Below, one piece after another: positions 27,672-36,240 of a stretch of 64,000 nt of DNA. Position 1 is the first letter of the stretch. Every line of letters starts with the position of its first letter. A program made the translations under genes and the position numbers. Origin of the DNA: Aldehydirespirator sp965116865 (GTDB taxonomy: Bacteria > Actinomycetota > Acidimicrobiia > Acidimicrobiales > Aldehydirespiratoraceae); NCBI GenBank assembly GCA_965116865.1, contig OZ220727.1:496001-560000 (forward strand). Direction: 5' to 3'. The notes under the pieces are model-generated. The model did not search any database. It saw only the letters and a program-made list of their open reading frames with translations, and was not told the origin of the DNA.

Positions 27672-30010
27672 ACGGGGGTGAACAGCGTTTCGGGCTGTGG
27701 GGGTGCCGCCGGGTTGATCGGGTCCGTCTCGGGCTTGTCCGTCGAGGGCGGTTCGGGTTGCCTGTTTCGTCGAGGCGGTCCGGGTCCGTGGTCTGGTGGC
27801 GGGTCGGGGGCGTGGGCGGGTCGGTGGTGGGTGTGTTCGGGCGGCTGGCTGTCGGAGTGGCTGGAGGAGAACCCGGCGGGGGCGTGGGCGGGTCCGTGGT
27901 AGGTGCGCTCGGGCGGTTTGATGGTGTAGAGGCCGCGTCCGTCGGGAGCTTCCTGCCAGTCGTGGAGGTGCACTTTTTGGTGGCATCCCCAGCACAGCAG
28001 CATCATGTTGTCGATGTTCGTCGGCCCGCCTTGCGATACTGCTTGGACGTGGTGGCCCTGGCAGATCCACATGTCGGCTCCGCAGCCCCCGCAGGCCCCG
28101 TAGCGGGCCCGCAGCGCGTTGGTCTGGGCTTTGGTGGCGACCCGTTTGGAGTGGCCGTGCCATAACGGCACACCCTCGCTGCTGAACACCACTCCTTTGA
28201 TCCTCGCGTTGCAGAAGTGCTCCTCCAGCACGCTTCGGGGGATCACCTCGCCCCCGGCGATCTCCGCGAACGCCTCGGTGCCGTCAGCGCTGAGATGCTG
28301 CACGATGGTGATGTCCGCCGACGGCCGACCACCGCACCCGCACCTGTTGCCAGCCACGCCGGAACGACTGTCACCGACGCCTGCACCGGACCCGTTCTCG
28401 TGGCCGCCGCCGCCGGTGTTTGGGCCAGACCCGTCTGCGGCGTTGGCCGCGCCGCTGCGACTTTCGTTTGCGCCTGCACCGGACCCGTTCTCGTGGCCGC
28501 CGCCGCCGGTGTTTGGGTCAGACCCGTCTGCGGCGTTGGCTGCGCCGCTGCGACTTTCGTTTGCGCCTGCACCGGACCCGTTCTCGTGGCCGCCGCCGCC
28601 GGTGTTTGGGTCAGACCCGTCTGCGGCGTTGGCTGCGCCGCTGCGACTTTCGTTTGCGCCTGCACCGGACCCGTTCTCGTGGCCGCCGCCGCCGGTGTTT
28701 GGGTCAGACCCGTCTGCGGCGTTGGCTGCGCCGCTGCGACTTTCGTTTGCGCCTGCACCGGGCCCGTTCTCGTGGCCGCCGCCGCCGGTGTTTGGGTCAG
28801 ACCCGTCTGCGGCGTTGGCTGCGCCGCTGCGACTTTCGTTTGCGCCTGCACCGGGCCCGTTCTCGTGGCCGCCGCCGCTGCTGTCATCGTGAGGCCCGTT
28901 CGGGGCGGTTGCCGTCTTGGTGTTGCTGTTGTCATCGTGGGACCCGTTTGGGGCGGTTGCCGTCTTGGTGTTGCTGTTGTCATCGTGGGACCCGTTTGGG
29001 GTGCCGGCCGCTTTGGTGTTGCTGTTGTCATCGTGGGGCTCGTTTGGGGCGGTTGCCGTCTTGGTGTCGCTGTTGTCATCGTGGGGCTCGTTTGGGGTGC
29101 CGGCCGCTTTGGTGTTGCTGTTGTCATCGTGGGGCTCGTTTGGGGTGCCGGCCGCTTTGGTGTTGCTGTTGTCATCGTGGGACCCGTTCGGGGCGCCGGC
29201 CGCTTTGGTGCCGCTGCGACCATCGTGGGGCTCGTTCGGGGTGGTTGCTGTTTTGGCGTAGATGCTGCCGTGTGAGGTCAGCGTGTCGAGGGCGTCGGCC
29301 ATGCGTTGGTCGAGGGTGCGTTTGTTGTCGCGGGGGTTGCGCAGGTCCAGCCGGCGCAGCCGCTCGGCCTCCAACAAGAACCGTTTGCGTACCTTGGCGC
29401 CAGTTACCGGGTCGAGTTCGCCCCGCAGGTGCATCATCCCGTCGTCTCCGTTCCAGATGCCCAGCCGCCGCCGGGCCCGTTGGCGGCGGTACCGCTCCTC
29501 GGCGTCGTCGGGCTGGCGGCGAGCCGCCCAGCGGCTTGCCTCGCGGGCGAACTGCTCAGGCGACAGCACCGCTGCCTGCGCCAGCAACTCGGCGTCTTGT
29601 TGCACCTGCTCGGCGTCGGTCTTGTCGCTCGTGGCGGCGAGCACCCTGGCGTTGGCCACCGAGATGTCGCCGTTCTCGACCGCGTCGCGCACCGAAGGCA
29701 GCCCCTGCAGCTGCTTGGCGGTCCTGACATGGCCGGCGGCCTCGCGGCGCGGCAACCCCGCAGCCTGCGCCAGCGCGCCCACACCGCCGTCGCCGTGGCG
29801 CTCCCGCGTCGCCAGACCCCCGGCCGTGTCCGCCTGCAACACCGCCAACTGCCCACCGAAGGCCTTGCACTCTCCCAGCACCACCCGCAGATCCCCAGTC
29901 GGCGTCGCCGGATCGTTCACCAGCCGGATCAACTCGGCCAAGCCTTCCCGCACCCGTCGTGCTGTGCTCACAACCATGCACACACCCTGCCACAGGGGTG
30001 TGACATCCAT
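27668..30010 (-). CDS. DUF222/HNH endonuclease (13E12 family) with large internal repeat blocks
   Basis: A 780-aa protein. The N-terminal DUF222 region (LATRERHGDGGVGALAQAAG to LDQRMADALDTL) is followed by about 330 residues of repeats: roughly seven 16-aa units of TKAAGTPNEPHDDNSN type, then five 31-aa units containing GGGGHENGSGAGANESRSG. The C-terminal HNH nuclease has CGGCGADMWICQGHHV and NMMLLCWGCHQKVH (zinc Cys and catalytic His). A His/Pro-rich tail ends at a TAG provided by the end of IS630 element B, so the natural tail may have been longer. Homologues lack the repeats. Such genes often behave as mobile elements. Start at 30010, with an alternative ATG at 29977. Confidence 0.85.
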   Translation of the reverse strand: MDVTPLWQGVCMVVSTARRVREGLAELIRLVNDPATPTGDLRVVLGECKAFGGQLAVLQADTAGGLATRERHGDGGVGALAQAAGLPRREAAGHVRTAKQLQGLPSVRDAVENGDISVANARVLAATSDKTDAEQVQQDAELLAQAAVLSPEQFAREASRWAARRQPDDAEERYRRQRARRRLGIWNGDDGMMHLRGELDPVTGAKVRKRFLLEAERLRRLDLRNPRDNKRTLDQRMADALDTLTSHGSIYAKTATTPNEPHDGRSGTKAAGAPNGSHDDNSNTKAAGTPNEPHDDNSNTKAAGTPNEPHDDNSDTKTATAPNEPHDDNSNTKAAGTPNGSHDDNSNTKTATAPNGSHDDNSNTKTATAPNGPHDDSSGGGHENGPGAGANESRSGAANAADGSDPNTGGGGHENGPGAGANESRSGAANAADGSDPNTGGGGHENGSGAGANESRSGAANAADGSDPNTGGGGHENGSGAGANESRSGAANAADGSDPNTGGGGHENGSGAGANESRSGAANAADGSGPNTGGGGHENGSGAGVGDSRSGVAGNRCGCGGRPSADITIVQHLSADGTEAFAEIAGGEVIPRSVLEEHFCNARIKGVVFSSEGVPLWHGHSKRVATKAQTNALRARYGACGGCGADMWICQGHHVQAVSQGGPTNIDNMMLLCWGCHQKVHLHDWQEAPDGRGLYTIKPPERTYHGPAHAPAGFSSSHSDSQPPEHTHHRPAHAPDPPPDHGPGPPRRNRQPEPPSTDKPETDPINPAAPPQPETLFTPV
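28384..28880. repeat. 93-bp coding repeat (31 aa) in the HNH gene
   Basis: Five to six copies of a 93-bp unit, spaced from 28418 by exactly 93 bases (28418, 28511, 28604, 28697, 28790), encode a Gly/Ala/Asn-rich 31-residue block. Copies differ at only a few sites (GACCCG/GGCCCG), and the multiple-of-three length keeps the frame. The block separates DUF222 from HNH and is probably a flexible linker. Confidence 0.9.
28895..29235. repeat. 48-bp coding repeat (16 aa) in the HNH gene
   Basis: About seven copies of a 48-bp unit, recognisable by GTTGCTGTTGTCATCGTGG on the plus strand, encode TKxAxxPNxxHDDNSN on the minus strand. Two half-unit variants (GGTTGCCGTCTTGG versus GTGCCGGCCGCTTTGG) alternate, so the array has exchanged pieces internally. 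Confidence 0.9.
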
Positions 30011-30084
30011 AGACCCTCGCCAAAAAAGTCGGCCCTTCGCGTAAACGTGGGATGAGGGGTTGCTGGCACCGGTGGGCGGGTCGC

Positions 30085-31344
30085 GTTGTCAGCGGGCCGC
30101 GGGCTTCGAAGTTGGTGGGGTTGGTGAAGCCGTGTGCGGTGCGTCGCAGTACTTGCAGCAGGTTGTTGGTGCCCTCGATGCGTCCGTTGGAGGCCCGGTC
30201 GGTGTGGTGTTGGGCCAAGATCTCGTCGGAGCGGGCGATGATGGTGTCGACGATGTCGTGGAACTCGGGCAGCTGTCCGGTTTCGTAGAGGTCGCAGAAC
30301 CGCCCGAGCGTTTCGAGGGCGCCGTCGCGGTCGTCTGCGAGGTAGAGGCCGTGGAGTTCCTGTAGGGCCTGCCGGCCGGCTTTGAGGCGGGGGTGGGCGC
30401 CCAGGAGGGCGTCGAGGCGGGCCCGGTCTGTGTCATTGAGCTGGTCGTCTCTGCGCATCAGCAAGAACCGGGCACCGAACACCTCGGGATCGAAGGCCGG
30501 GGTGGCGCCGTGGGGCTCGCGGCGCTGGATGTCTCGGCGCACCGCGGTGAGCCCCGCCGCGAACCACCTGATGACATGGAAGCGGTCAAGCACATGGCGC
30601 GCGCCCGGCAGGCAGGCCTCCACCGACGCCTTGTAGGCGCGGGAGCCGTCGGTGACGACGACCTTGACTCCTCTGCGCCACTTGTGTGGCTGTTGCATCA
30701 AGAACGCTGTGAGCGCAGCACTGCTGCGGTGCTCGACCATCGCCAGGGCGCGGCCGGTGTCGCCGTTGACGATCACCGTCACATAGCGGTGGCGCTTGCG
30801 CATCGAGGTCTCATCGCCGCACCCGGCAGCGCCGGGTGCGGCGATGCTCCGCGACGAGCCCCGACCAGGCCCTCACCAGCGCCATCACCAGATGCCACCC
30901 CAGCGCGTGGCGGCGCGCCACCGCCGCCACCGTCATCACCTCGGCGTCGCTGACCAGCCGCCGGGCCAGACGCCGTGCCAGACGACCGTCGAACTCGGGG
31001 TGGTCCTCGAGCCAGCGGTGCTCACAGCCCCCGCAGCAGAACCGTCGCCGGCGCCACACCAGCGTCATACGGCGCCCCGACACCCCAAGGTCGCGAATGT
31101 CGCGTCGGCGGGTGTCATGCACCCGCCGGGCCTCCGCGTCCAGTGTCACAATCGCCCGGAGGTCGCGAAGGTCGCGTCGGCGGGTGTCATGCACCCGTGC
31201 GCAACGGAACCCGCACGCCGGGCACCGCGGCCGCCTCACCGTCGACTCGACCTCCACGCGCAGCTCGCTCGGCGTGTCGACCTGCACTCTCAGCACGCGT
31301 GTCTCACGCAGGTGCAGCCACACCCGCATAACACCGGAAGCCAT
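30085..31344 (-). pseudogene. ISL3-family transposase, frameshifted and with a 24-aa insertion
   Basis: The N-terminal frame (31344-30811) has the zinc-finger CPACGFRCARVHDTRRRD and CCGGCEHRWLEDHP and then stops. The DDE core continues in another frame: DETSMRKRHRYVTVIVNGD, VVTDGSRAYKA and GARHVLDRFHVIRWF, ending with GRIEGTNNLLQVLRRTAHGF. A single-base indel near 30825 separates the two parts. Within the zinc-finger region RVHDTRRRDxRDL occurs twice, 24 residues apart, created by a 72-bp insertion. The core reads on past the usual end (NFEARG) without a clear stop. Not functional as it stands. Confidence 0.8.
31088..31197. repeat. R-S-R element inside the ISL3 transposase (unit 72 bp)
   Basis: R (38 bp, start AGGTCGCGAAKGTCGCG, end GCACCCG) lies at 31088-31125 and 31160-31197 with one mismatch; S is 34 bp. 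Total period is 72 bp, so the transposase frame is kept and gains 24 residues between the two zinc-binding Cys pairs. Confidence 0.85.
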
Positions 31345-31362
31345 CGAGGCCCTCCTGGATCA

Positions 31363-31618
31363 GTGTTGTGACAATCACCGATCCCAGCAGGGCCTCGACG
31401 CATCCCGCTGCCGGCGAGACTCAAGGCGTCGACATGTGTTGTGTCAATCACCGATCCCAGCAGGGCCTCGACGCATCCCGCTGCCGGCGAGACTCAAGGC
31501 GTCGACATGTGTTGTGTCAATCACCGATCCCAGCAGGGCCTCGACGCATCCCGCTGCCGGCGAGACTCAAGGCGTCGACATGTGTTGTGTCAATCACCGA
31601 TCCCAGCAGGGCCTCGAC
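31363..31618. repeat. (R-S)3-R array in the ISL3 leader (R 37 bp, S 36 bp)
   Basis: Four R copies (start GTGTTGTGTCAATCACC, end GGGCCTCGAC) at 31363, 31436, 31509 and 31582 alternate with three 36-bp S copies beginning GCATCCCGCTGCC. Period 73 bp. R contains one arm of the hairpin upstream of the transposase. The R-type sequence followed by ISL3 end also occurs at 22060 but there without any S insertion, which supports R as the original sequence and S as the newcomer. Confidence 0.9.
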
Positions 31619-31676
31619 CCCTACTCAGGGACCCTCAACCACCCCGCCTCCCCACGTTCTCGCGAAGGCTCAAGAA

Positions 31677-31999
31677 ATAGGCGATCTCAATGTACGTCGT
31701 GCCCTGTTAGCAGGTCTACGGGTTGGTGGTTCGCCACCTAGGAGACTGTTGAGTAATGCCGATTTCGCGCAGTACACAACCTTCTGACCTGCGGTTTTGT
31801 GACAGCGATATCGCGATTTGGGGACATAATCAGCACTCTACTAGGCGTGTGAGGCGACAGGTGGCGGAGTTCGGTAAGGATCACCCCGAACTCGCATATA
31901 CGACGGACTGGGTGCTTGCGAGTTAGGTTGTGTGGTGGTCAGAAGTACTTGCACCCAGTCATCGATACTGAGGGGTGTTCAGTTGGCCAGTGGCTTCGC
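31677..31999. other. Gene-free stretch between the ISL3 element and the HEPN-like gene
   Basis: About 320 bases of lower GC than the surroundings. A 26-codon frame near 31849-31925 (reading RRQVAEFGKDHPELAYTTD) might be a gene remnant but has no recognisable family. No promoter, RNA or terminator can be supported. Confidence 0.4.
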
Positions 32000-33604
32000 C
32001 TATTCGAGCAGTGAGGTCGGGGAGCGGCCACCAGGCGTTCCGACCAAGCTGAGCTCCGTCTCCGCTCGTGCTACCAGTTGCAGCGGCGTCGACGGATTGT
32101 CGGCTTGGAGTTGGGCATGAACGATTCGGTCGAGGCCGGCACCCACCAGGGCGAATGACGTTCTTGCGGTAGCCGTTAGGGATGCAGAGCGCAAGGAGCC
32201 CGAGTGCGCTATCTGGTTCCGCTGGTTGTAGAGCCGGCGCAACGATTCTGTTACGTAGCCCCGGATCCGCTTGAGGTTTCCGGTGGGGTCCTGGAGGATG
32301 GCGACGATGCGGTCTTGGGCGGCGATTTCGCTGCCGTCGGTCAGCGCGAGGCGCCCCCCGGACCTGAGGTGTCCCTCGACGTGCCGCACCTTGGCGTAGT
32401 TCGCGTCCGCTGCTCGGATAGCGGCTGCGAGTTGATCATTGGCCGCTTCCGTGTGCCGGTACGCGAGGGGTGTCAGTTCGGCACGAGGCAGTGAGCAGGC
32501 AACGAGGGCGGCCAAGCGGTCGGCTGCACGGTGCTTGCGGTGCTCGGTCGGCCTTATCAGCAGTGCCTCGACGGCTGACCAGGCTCCGATTACGGCCGAT
32601 CCGACGTTCGGGGATTTCATGTAGGAAGCTAGTTCAAGTGCGTCGTCGACTTCGATCGGAAGGCCGGCGTCGAAGCTATAGACAGATCGCTGCCTATCGA
32701 GGCTGCCGATCTCCACATGGCTGTGTAGGTGGTTGATTCGGTAGCTGCGGTGGCTGCCAGCTACACGAGCCCAGCCGTTCATCCTGATTCCCTCACCGAA
32801 CAGGCGCGCAACTCTTGCTCGGGCGTCGACGCGCGCTACGAGCGCTTGGGCCGCGTCGACTGCCGCCCATGGGTCGCGTCGCTCAACGATTATGAGGAAG
32901 CCGCCGCTGTGCCGGCGTGGTTCGGCTTGCGGTATCTGCTGCTTCAGCCATTCGGCCGCGGCGCTACCGTCGAGCCACTTCACAGGCCCGCCGGGCTCGG
33001 CGGGCTTGTCGTACGGCGCGGAGCAGGGTACGAACACCTCGTACTGCCGGAGGCGAGTCCTACCCATCATTCCCTCCGCTTCCTCAGCGAGTTCGGGAAC
33101 GGTTGAGAGCGAAGAGGAGGTCGCCTGCATCCACCGGTAGAGGTGCTCGCTGCTGAGGCCGCTGTCAAGCAGATGCGACGCGAAGGCACGACTGGCGAAC
33201 TCGACCGGAACGTCGTCACCGGCGTCGCGCCACCGCTCGCAATACTCGCCGTCGGCTCGACGGACAAGCTGTTCGAGCTGGGCGCACACATGCCTGCTCA
33301 AGTCCTTGGGCGAGTCGACTCTGAGCTGTTGGAGCAGGCTCTCGATTTCGGTGGCCAGATGTGCGACGCCGGGGTCGCGACCGACCTCTCGGCTCGCGCT
33401 GCCAACGACGAAATTGAGACCCTCGGTGCTGGGGGATCGTCCCGTCAGGCAGCCGTCGGCGTACTCAAGCACTTCCCGCAGGCTGAGCACTGTGCCGATG
33501 CTCCAGAGGCGCCTATGCCATGGCGCGTTGCGGGCGAAGAAGTCTCGGAGCCGGCTGCATACCAGCTCAAAGTCGGTTAGCAGCGGTGCTTGTGTCTCGC
33601 CCAC
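32000..33604 (-). CDS. Large protein with C-terminal HEPN-like domain, function unknown
   Basis: A 534-aa cytoplasmic protein, GTG start. I do not recognise the first 330 residues, which alternate helical and mixed segments. The C-terminal 200 residues are all-helical and contain AVIGAWSAVEALLI, then LRRLYNQRNQIAHSG. The RNQIAH (Arg462 to His467) fits the Rx4-6H motif of HEPN domains, many of which are RNases in toxin-antitoxin or abortive-infection systems, such as ApeA-type defence proteins. It stands alone between IS elements, and lower GC than its neighbours suggests acquisition. A non-catalytic HEPN or apoptosis-like role is also possible. Confidence 0.5.
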   Translation of the reverse strand: MGETQAPLLTDFELVCSRLRDFFARNAPWHRRLWSIGTVLSLREVLEYADGCLTGRSPSTEGLNFVVGSASREVGRDPGVAHLATEIESLLQQLRVDSPKDLSRHVCAQLEQLVRRADGEYCERWRDAGDDVPVEFASRAFASHLLDSGLSSEHLYRWMQATSSSLSTVPELAEEAEGMMGRTRLRQYEVFVPCSAPYDKPAEPGGPVKWLDGSAAAEWLKQQIPQAEPRRHSGGFLIIVERRDPWAAVDAAQALVARVDARARVARLFGEGIRMNGWARVAGSHRSYRINHLHSHVEIGSLDRQRSVYSFDAGLPIEVDDALELASYMKSPNVGSAVIGAWSAVEALLIRPTEHRKHRAADRLAALVACSLPRAELTPLAYRHTEAANDQLAAAIRAADANYAKVRHVEGHLRSGGRLALTDGSEIAAQDRIVAILQDPTGNLKRIRGYVTESLRRLYNQRNQIAHSGSLRSASLTATARTSFALVGAGLDRIVHAQLQADNPSTPLQLVARAETELSLVGTPGGRSPTSLLE

Positions 33605-33660
33605 AAGCCGGGTACAGTCAGCTCAGACCTTGACGCCAGCGCGTCGGTCACCGTCTAAAC

Positions 33661-33692
33661 CGGGAGGAGCCGCCTTCGGGCCGCTCCTCCCT
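33661..33692. terminator. Strong GC-rich hairpin
   Basis: GGGAGGAGC at 33662-33670 pairs with GCTCCTCCC at 33683-33691 over a 12-base loop. There is only a short pyrimidine run after the stem, so intrinsic termination is uncertain. It lies upstream of the HEPN-like gene, in a 440-bp gap that also has an AT-rich patch (33830-33870, TATACATCTATATGCATAA) which could be a promoter region. Confidence 0.35.
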
Positions 33693-34048
33693 TCACGTCT
33701 AGGTCCTGATCCTTGTGGCAACGGACCTCTGAACAATCCAGCAGCGTCCAGAACGTCGCTGTGGGGTGAACTAGGACGCTCTGGCTCGGATGCACGAAGC
33801 CCGACCGAAGCGTGGAGCCCAAGGTGAAACATATACCGATTATACATCTATATGCATAAAGCAACACTTACCTCGGATGCGGCTGCTCTGCGGAGACATC
33901 CAGGGCCGTCCACAGGAGTGTCCGACAAATCCCCGGGCCGTCCCCAGCGCCAGCTCGGAAATCCCCTGAGTGGGCCCCTGCGGATGCGACTACTTTAGCA
34001 GGTGAGCATCCCCCCTGATCTTGGAGGCATCGTCTAAGAGGAGACGCC

Positions 34049-34336
34049 ATGCCTGAGACACGAAGACAGTACGACCCGGAGTTCAAGGCCGGTGCTGTGC
34101 GGATCGTCCAAGAGACTCGCAGATCGGTCGCTGAGGTGGCCCGCGAGCTGGGGATCGGCGCGGGCACGTTGGGCAACTGGGTCCGCAAGGACCGCGCCGA
34201 GTGCTCGGGCGAGCGTCTCGACGGCGACGAGCGTGCCGAGTTGGTGCGGCTGCGCCGCCGCTGCGCCGAGTTGGGGATGGAGCGTGATGTGCTCAAACGA
34301 TCGGTGGTCCTTTGGGTCAGGGAGGCGACGCGGTGA
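34049..34336 (+). CDS. IS3-family OrfA (solo, OrfB missing)
   Basis: A 95-aa HTH protein matching OrfA of IS3-type elements: RRQYDPEFKAGAVRIV, VAEVARELGIGAGTLGNWVRKD and a leucine-zipper end LRRRCAELGMERDVLKRSVV. OrfB, which carries the DDE active site and is normally made by frameshifting, is absent. No clear terminal repeats are seen, so this is a residual fragment that cannot transpose on its own. Confidence 0.85.
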   Translation: MPETRRQYDPEFKAGAVRIVQETRRSVAEVARELGIGAGTLGNWVRKDRAECSGERLDGDERAELVRLRRRCAELGMERDVLKRSVVLWVREATR

Positions 34337-34410
34337 GCCTGGTCGAGCACGTGGTCTGTGTCGACGTCGGACGGGTCTGTGCCATCGACGACTCGTCGGC
34401 AGTCGAGGGG

Positions 34411-35166
34411 TCACTTCCTGCCGGGGAAGCCGTGTGCCCCGAGGAGGGGCACGAAGCGTACGGGTGTGAGGCGCTCCTCGCGATACTCCTCGCCTGGTGC
34501 GCCGTCGCTCCGCTCTCGCATCCGCGGCGCATCGCCTGTGAGGCGCTCCTCGCCCGGTGCGCCGTTCCCGCCGCTGTGAGTGTCGGACCGGCCGCGCCGC
34601 GTGTAGCGCATGAGGTGCTGGTGGCCGTGCCGCGGGCCGATCGGCATCACCAGGCGTCCGCCGGGTGCGAGTTGCTTCAGCAGGGGCGGCGGGGGCGCCG
34701 GACCGGCCGCGGTTACGACGATGGCGTCGAAGGGCGCTTCGTCGGGCCATCCCAGCGTGCCGTCGCCGACCACGACCGTCACGTCTCCGAGCCTGTTTCC
34801 GGCTCGTGCCAGTGCGGCTCGGGCTTTCTCAGCCAGCGCCGGTCGCCGTTCGATGGTCACCACCCGGCCGGCCAGAGTTCGCAGCACCAGCGCGCCGTAC
34901 CCGGATCCTGCCCCCACTTCGAGCACGCAGTCGTGGGGGTTCAACCGGGCCGCCTCGGCCATCATGGCCACCATGGCGGGCTGGCTGATGGTCTGGCCCT
35001 CGCCTATGGGCAGCGGACCGTCGTCGTAGGCGGCCGCCGCGAACCGGCGGGGAACGAATTCTTGGCGCGGCACCAGGCCGATGGCCTTCAGCACGGCCTC
35101 GTCGCGCACCCCGTGACGGCGCGCCTGCTCGACAAGGTCGGACAGTCGCCGCGTCGCGTCCCGCAT
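34411..35166 (-). CDS. pcm: Protein-L-isoaspartate O-methyltransferase
   Basis: SAM-dependent repair of isoaspartyl residues in aged proteins, 251 aa. Motifs: GEGQTISQPAMVAMM, VLEVGAGSGYGALVLRTLAG (SAM site), VVVGDGTLGWPDEAPFDAIV and LLKQLAPGGRLVMPIG. Start at ATG 35166 (MRDATRRLSDLV); the open frame further upstream overlaps the DUF2277 gene. Near the C-terminus GAPGEERLT occurs twice, 24 residues apart, through a 72-bp duplication; the chain then ends normally with VRFVPLLGAHGF. It follows the DUF2277 gene by 7 bp, so the two probably share a transcript. Confidence 0.9.
   Translation of the reverse strand: MRDATRRLSDLVEQARRHGVRDEAVLKAIGLVPRQEFVPRRFAAAAYDDGPLPIGEGQTISQPAMVAMMAEAARLNPHDCVLEVGAGSGYGALVLRTLAGRVVTIERRPALAEKARAALARAGNRLGDVTVVVGDGTLGWPDEAPFDAIVVTAAGPAPPPPLLKQLAPGGRLVMPIGPRHGHQHLMRYTRRGRSDTHSGGNGAPGEERLTGDAPRMRERSDGAPGEEYREERLTPVRFVPLLGAHGFPGRK
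34462..34572. repeat. R-S-R-like duplication in pcm (72-bp period)
   Basis: TGTGAGGCGCTCCTCGC recurs at 34465 and 34537, exactly 72 bp apart, each followed by a YGGTGCGCCGT segment. The first copy has an extra 12 bases (GATACTCCTCGC), itself a small slippage product. The in-frame addition of 24 residues leaves pcm open. Confidence 0.7.
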
Positions 35167-35173
35167 CCTGGCC

Positions 35174-35458
35174 TCAGGGCGCGCTGCCGGCTGCAGCCGA
35201 GGCCAGTCGACGGAGGCGCGGCTCGGTGCGGGGCGGCGTCCGGCGGGGCGGCGTCCGGCGGGGCGGCGTCCGGCGGGGCGGCAGCGCGGCGATGGCGTCG
35301 GCGACGACGGCCTGCTCGAGCGCGGTTTCGGCAGAGGCCGACGTCTTCTGTGCATCGCTGACTTTGCGGACGTACCGCCGGGCGGCGGCCTCGATCTCCT
35401 CGGCTGTCGCGGGAGGGGCCAGACCTTGCAGCGTCATGATGTTGCGGCACATGGCCAT
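35174..35458 (-). CDS. DUF2277 family protein with PPRRT repeat tail
   Basis: The N-terminal 60 residues match DUF2277: MCRNIMTLQGLAPPATAEEI, then AARRYVRKVSDAQKTS and a helical end. The family is short, about 85-95 aa, conserved in actinobacteria and of unknown function, with an invariant CRN near the start. A 15-bp repeat (GCGTCCGGCGGGGCG) has added three PPRRT blocks in the tail. Start is ATG 35458 or ATG 35452. pcm follows immediately. Confidence 0.75.
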   Translation of the reverse strand: MAMCRNIMTLQGLAPPATAEEIEAAARRYVRKVSDAQKTSASAETALEQAVVADAIAALPPRRTPPRRTPPRRTPPRTEPRLRRLASAAAGSAP

Positions 35459-35471
35459 GACTCTACGCGCC

Positions 35472-36136
35472 GTCCATGACGGCGGTCGGCGCTGGAGTCT
35501 TGTTGTCACGTTGGGGGCGGGCGGATCGTTGCCGGTTGTCGTCCATGACGGCGGTCGGCGCTGGGATCTTGTTGTCACGTTGGGGGCGGGCGGATCGTTG
35601 CCGGTTGTTGTCGGTGCCTGGCGGTCGGCGCTGGGATCTTGTTGTCACGTTGGGGGCGGGCGGATCGTTGCCGGTTGTTGTCGGTGCCTGGCGGTCGGCG
35701 CTGGAGTCTTGTTGTCACGTTGGGGGCGGGCGGATCGTTGCCGGTTGTTGTCGGTGCCTGGCGGTCGGCGCTGGAGTCTTGTTGTCACGTTGGGGGCGGG
35801 CGGATCGTTGCCGGTTGTTGTCGGTGCCTGGCGGTCGGCGCTGGGATCTTGTTGTCACGTTGGGGGCGGGCGGATCGTTGCCGGTTGTTGTCGGTGCCTG
35901 GCGGTCGGCGCTGGGATCTTGTTGTCACGTTGGGGGCGGGCGGATCGTTGCCGGTTGTTGTCGGTGCCTGGCGGTCGGCGCTGGGATCTTGTTGTCACGT
36001 TGGGGGCGGGCGGATCGTTGCCGGTTGTTGTCGGTGCCTGGCGGTCGGCGCTGGGATCTTGTTGTCACGTTGGGGGCGGGCGGATCGCTGCCGGTTGTTG
36101 TCCATGACGGCGGTCGGCGCTGGAGTCTTGTTGTCA
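35472..36136. repeat. 69-70-bp array between DUF2277 and the mycothiol-type dehydrogenase
   Basis: About nine periods of 69-70 bp. The outer copies have a 37-bp R (start GTCCATGACGGCGGTCGG, end GTTGTCA) at 35472 and 36100. In the middle copies the first part of R is replaced by GTCGGTGCCTGGCGGTCGG, so two related unit types are mixed. S contains TTGGGGGCGGGCGGATCG. GGGATC/GGAGTC variants are shared between neighbouring units. It occupies the whole space upstream of the dehydrogenase, up to about 100 bp from its start. Confidence 0.9.
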
Positions 36137-36240
36137 TGCCGGGGGCGGCTCAGCACTTGATGGCGGCGCGTGCCGCGGTAATGTGCCCGGACTGGCCGGC
36201 CGCATTATCTGGCCGGCCGCATTATCAGGAGGATCGAGAC

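Larger units (their letters stand above)
30032..31676. mobile_element. ISL3-family insertion sequence
   Basis: The left end GGCCCTTCGCGTAAACGTGG and the right end (reverse complement GAGCCTTCGCGAGAACGTGG) form inverted repeats with few mismatches, typical of ISL3 elements. One frameshifted transposase occupies the minus strand. Two R-S-R events lie inside the element, one in the transposase zinc-finger region and one in the leader, so those insertions happened after the IS was already in place or in an ancestor copy. The leader also has an inverted repeat (TCGAGGCCCTCCTGGATC with GATCCCAGCAGGGCCTCGA, each arm under 20 bases). Confidence 0.75.

Noticed and set aside
35476..36240. 250-residue N-terminal extension of the mycothiol-type dehydrogenase
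   Set aside because: It consists only of translated repeat; the family start MPQTVRGVV at 36241 has a good ribosome site.
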